Positions 62,228 to 64,000 of a DNA stretch of 64,000 nt are shown in pieces (positions within the stretch are counted from its first letter, which is position 1; each line of letters opens with the position of its first letter). The translations under genes were made by a program, and so were the position numbers. The notes beneath the pieces were generated by a model that worked only from the letters and a program-made list of their open reading frames with translations, searched no databases and was not told the origin of the DNA. This DNA is from Desulfarculaceae bacterium (lineage in GTDB: Bacteria; Desulfobacterota; Desulfarculia; Desulfarculales; Desulfarculaceae), in assembly GCA_021737145.1 (NCBI GenBank), contig JAIPEN010000012.1:78641-142640 (forward strand), in the 5' to 3' direction.

Positions 62228-63064
62228 TTGGCCCAGCTCCCCATATCCCGCAATGAGCAGCTTCCCTGGGTGATCCTGCGCCTGGGCCGGCACCGTCTGG
62301 CCCTGTCGGCCCGCCACGTGCGCGAGATGGCGGCCATGCCCCCCATCACCGAGGTGCCGGGCGACAGCCCCCTTTTGCGGGGCATGATCGACCTGCGGGG
62401 CGAGCTTTTGCCCCTCATGGACCTGCGCCGCATGCTGGGCCTGCCCTCCCTGGAGCAGCAGCTGGGCCAGGTGGAGGCCATGCTGGAGCAGGTGGAGGGG
62501 GAGCACCGGACCTGGCTGGCCGACCTGTGCGCGGCCGTGGCCCAGGGCAGGCCCTTCACCCGGGCCATGTCCCCGGAAGAGTGCTCCTTTGGCCGCTGGT
62601 ACGCCGGTTTCAGCACCGACGATCCCCATTTGGTGCCCCATATCGCGGCCTTGGACAGCCCCCACCGCCAGGTGCACGCGGCTGCCGGCGAGGTGGCCTC
62701 CCTGCTGGATGCGGGCCTGGCCCAACAGGCCGGGGAGCTGCTGGAGCGTCAGCAGGGCGGGGTCTTGGCCCGTTTGCTGCGCCAACTGGACAGCGTCCGC
62801 AGCGCCCTGGCCCAGAGCCGCAAGGAGATCGCGGTGGTGGTGGACAGCCCCGAGGACGCCGGACTGGCCCTGGCCGTGGACGAGGTGGTGGCCGTGGAGG
62901 AGATCATCTCCGGGGCCGCCAGCCTGGAGCAGGCCGACCTGGGCCCCCTTAACCGCCGGCTGCTGGCTGGGGTCGGGCAGCGCCTGACCGGCGGGGACAT
63001 GGTGTTCCTGCTGGAGATGCCCCATCTGCTGGAGCAAGGCCGGGCTTTGGCTGGCCAGTCCTGA
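62228..63064 (+). CDS. CheW-like protein with an inserted CZB zinc-binding domain
   Basis: A 278-residue protein. Residues about 10-75 form the first half of a CheW fold (L-R-G-M-I-D-L-R-G-E-L-L-P-L-M-D-L), 90-165 read as a chemoreceptor zinc-binding domain with candidate ligands H93, C119 (E-C-S-F-G-R-W-Y), H146 and H150, and 200-272 supply the second CheW half (A-L-A-V-D-E-V-V-A-V-E-E). Start is TTG 62228 after AGGGG; longer frames run into the moeA-like gene. Third gene of the FmdE/MoeA-like operon. Confidence 0.82.
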   Translation: MAQLPISRNEQLPWVILRLGRHRLALSARHVREMAAMPPITEVPGDSPLLRGMIDLRGELLPLMDLRRMLGLPSLEQQLGQVEAMLEQVEGEHRTWLADLCAAVAQGRPFTRAMSPEECSFGRWYAGFSTDDPHLVPHIAALDSPHRQVHAAAGEVASLLDAGLAQQAGELLERQQGGVLARLLRQLDSVRSALAQSRKEIAVVVDSPEDAGLALAVDEVVAVEEIISGAASLEQADLGPLNRRLLAGVGQRLTGGDMVFLLEMPHLLEQGRALAGQS

Positions 63065-63069
63065 GCCCG

Positions 63070-63093
63070 CCCAGTTATCACCTGGGTTTTTTT
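63070..63093 (+). terminator. Terminator after the CheW-CZB gene
   Basis: Arms CCCAG (63070-63074) and CTGGG (63082-63086), followed by seven T residues. Confidence 0.75.
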
Positions 63094-63104
63094 CGCCGTT
63101 CCCC

Positions 63105-63133
63105 TTGCGAAAACCCAAAAGATGTTAATATTT
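63105..63133 (+). promoter_or_regulatory. Candidate promoter for the second PEP-CTERM gene
   Basis: TTGCGA (63105-63110), 17-nt spacer, ATATTT (63128-63133), in an A/T-rich stretch; a GA-repeat (63134-63144) follows in the leader. Confidence 0.35.
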
Positions 63134-63194
63134 AAGAGAGAGAGATAGCTAACTCGGTGTAAACCGGCTTGCCCCCGGAAAAGCGAGTGTCCGC

Positions 63195-63944
63195 ATGAGA
63201 ATGATTAAGTTTTCCATAGCCTGTGCCCTGGGCCTGTTGCTTCTGCTGAGCAGCGGCCTGGCCATGGCCGACACCATGAGCGTTGCCCACCGGGGCAACA
63301 AGAGTGTAACGGTCTGGGTGGACGGCAATAGGCGCAACGCCATAACCGCGGAGTTTTACACTCCCAACACCTATCAGGACGCGATGTGGTTCGGCTACTG
63401 CGTGGATCCGCTGCAGAGCTTCAAGAACCCGATCACCCCGGGAGATCCGGACCTCTGGTCCGGCCCGGAGATCAGCCCGCCGGTGACCAACTATGATTGG
63501 CGCGAGGTGGCCTGGCTCATGGAGAACTACGCTCCGGGCGTCAGCGAGATCGAAAACCCCGGCACGGTGAACTACGGCTCGGCCGCGGTCAAGCTGGCCA
63601 TCCAGGCGGTGCAGTTGGCCATCTGGGAGGTGACCCTGGACCACTCCACCACCTACACCTCCGGCAGCATCACCAACAGCTCCAGCCGCTTCTACACCCT
63701 GAGCAGCACCGTGGCCTCCATGGCCGGCAGCTACCTGGTGGCCCTGAGCGAGTACAAGAGCACCCACGGGGGCAACATCTCGCTCACCGGCGAGTACCTG
63801 ATCAACGACCAGGGCGACCGGCAAGACCTGACCATGGGCACCTCGGGCGCGGGCACCCCGGAACCGGCCACCATGCTGCTCATGGGCAGCGCCCTGGCCG
63901 CCGGCGCGGGCTTCTTCCGCCGCCGCCGCCGCCGCAAGGCCTAG
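63195..63944 (+). CDS. PEP-CTERM protein with a thioester-domain-like region
   Basis: A 249-residue exported protein: signal peptide (about 1-25, A-M-A), then a domain with F-G-Y-C-V-D-P (Cys69) and A-V-Q-L-A-I-W-E-V (Gln140), the spacing and motif of Gram-positive-type thioester domains, and a C-terminal PEP-CTERM signal G-T-P-E-P-A-T-M with a hydrophobic helix and R-rich tail. If the Cys-Gln isopeptide-thioester forms, the protein could bind covalently to amine groups. Its own promoter and terminator flank it. Confidence 0.85.
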   Translation: MRMIKFSIACALGLLLLLSSGLAMADTMSVAHRGNKSVTVWVDGNRRNAITAEFYTPNTYQDAMWFGYCVDPLQSFKNPITPGDPDLWSGPEISPPVTNYDWREVAWLMENYAPGVSEIENPGTVNYGSAAVKLAIQAVQLAIWEVTLDHSTTYTSGSITNSSSRFYTLSSTVASMAGSYLVALSEYKSTHGGNISLTGEYLINDQGDRQDLTMGTSGAGTPEPATMLLMGSALAAGAGFFRRRRRRKA

Positions 63945-63977
63945 GCCGCTCTCTCAAGCCGATTGGAAACACCAAGG

Positions 63978-64000
63978 CCCCGCCGTCATTGACGGCGGGG
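63978..64000 (+). terminator. Terminator hairpin at the right edge
   Basis: Perfect arms CCCCGCCGTC (63978-63987) and GACGGCGGGG (63991-64000) with a 3-nt loop; the following U-run, if any, is outside the window. Confidence 0.6.

Overview
The window is a high-GC, densely coded bacterial chromosome segment with no insertion sequences, phage structural genes or CRISPR arrays. Gene content points to an anaerobic deltaproteobacterium (Desulfobacterota), possibly a Desulfarculales-like sulfate reducer. The grounds are FolD plus FchA for tetrahydrofolate C1 flow, divergent LutBA/LutC and GlcD/GlcF lactate-oxidation operons with a LutB-LutA fusion, a formylmethanofuran dehydrogenase E-like protein, a DVU0772-like small protein, PEP-CTERM proteins, and the gene orders leuS-lptE-holA-rpsT-murJ and nif3-zinc ribbon-RNase H-rnpB. 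The taxonomic placement is inference.

Layout. 1-4.4 kb: panE (cut by the left edge) and panB on the minus strand, diverging from folD-fchA, then small membrane and hypothetical genes. 4.3-10.5 kb: a minus-strand SDR, a heterodimeric ABC exporter pair and an exported thioredoxin-like protein with a duplicated C-terminal domain. 10.6-12.6 kb: an RNase II-type exonuclease. 12.7-21.4 kb: minus-strand housekeeping genes in transcription order ydcF-like, flavin reductase, mnmG, CDP-alcohol phosphatidyltransferase, 3-hydroxyacyl-CoA dehydrogenase, hisH, hisF, a left-handed beta-helix nucleotidyltransferase-like protein, a queuosine-tRNA mannosyltransferase-family glycosyltransferase and a flavin-binding split-barrel protein. 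21.7-27.6 kb: a cupin and the two divergent lactate-oxidation operons. 27.6-32.6 kb: acetoacetyl-CoA synthetase, a cytidylate kinase-like/BON fusion, a nitroreductase and a class II aldolase.

32.7-36.8 kb: tRNA-Met(CAU), nif3-like, zinc ribbon, RNase HI, the RNase P RNA, an ATP-grasp protein and a partner. 36.9-39.8 kb: a PagL-like lipid A deacylase, a GT81-like glycosyltransferase with a single-domain response regulator, and a DVU0772-like protein. 39.9-45.8 kb: lptG/lptF, a dGTPase-like HD hydrolase, a serine hydrolase and an amidohydrolase. 45.9-52.2 kb: leuS, lptE, holA, rpsT, murJ. 52.4-56.2 kb: hypothetical genes, rdgC with a partner, a PEP-CTERM protein and tRNA-Ala(CGC). 56.4-64 kb: hisB, a lipoprotein, hisA, a TVP38-family membrane protein, a methyltransferase, an FmdE-like / MoeA-like / CheW-CZB operon, and a second PEP-CTERM protein with a thioester-domain-like Cys/Gln pair.

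Together the genes cover pantothenate and histidine synthesis (his genes split between two loci 40 kb apart), C1 metabolism, lactate and acyl-CoA oxidation, LPS transport and modification, translation and tRNA modification. TTG and GTG start codons are frequent and several gene starts were moved from the longest frame on ribosome-binding-site grounds. All promoter and terminator calls come from reading the sequence by eye, not from a program.
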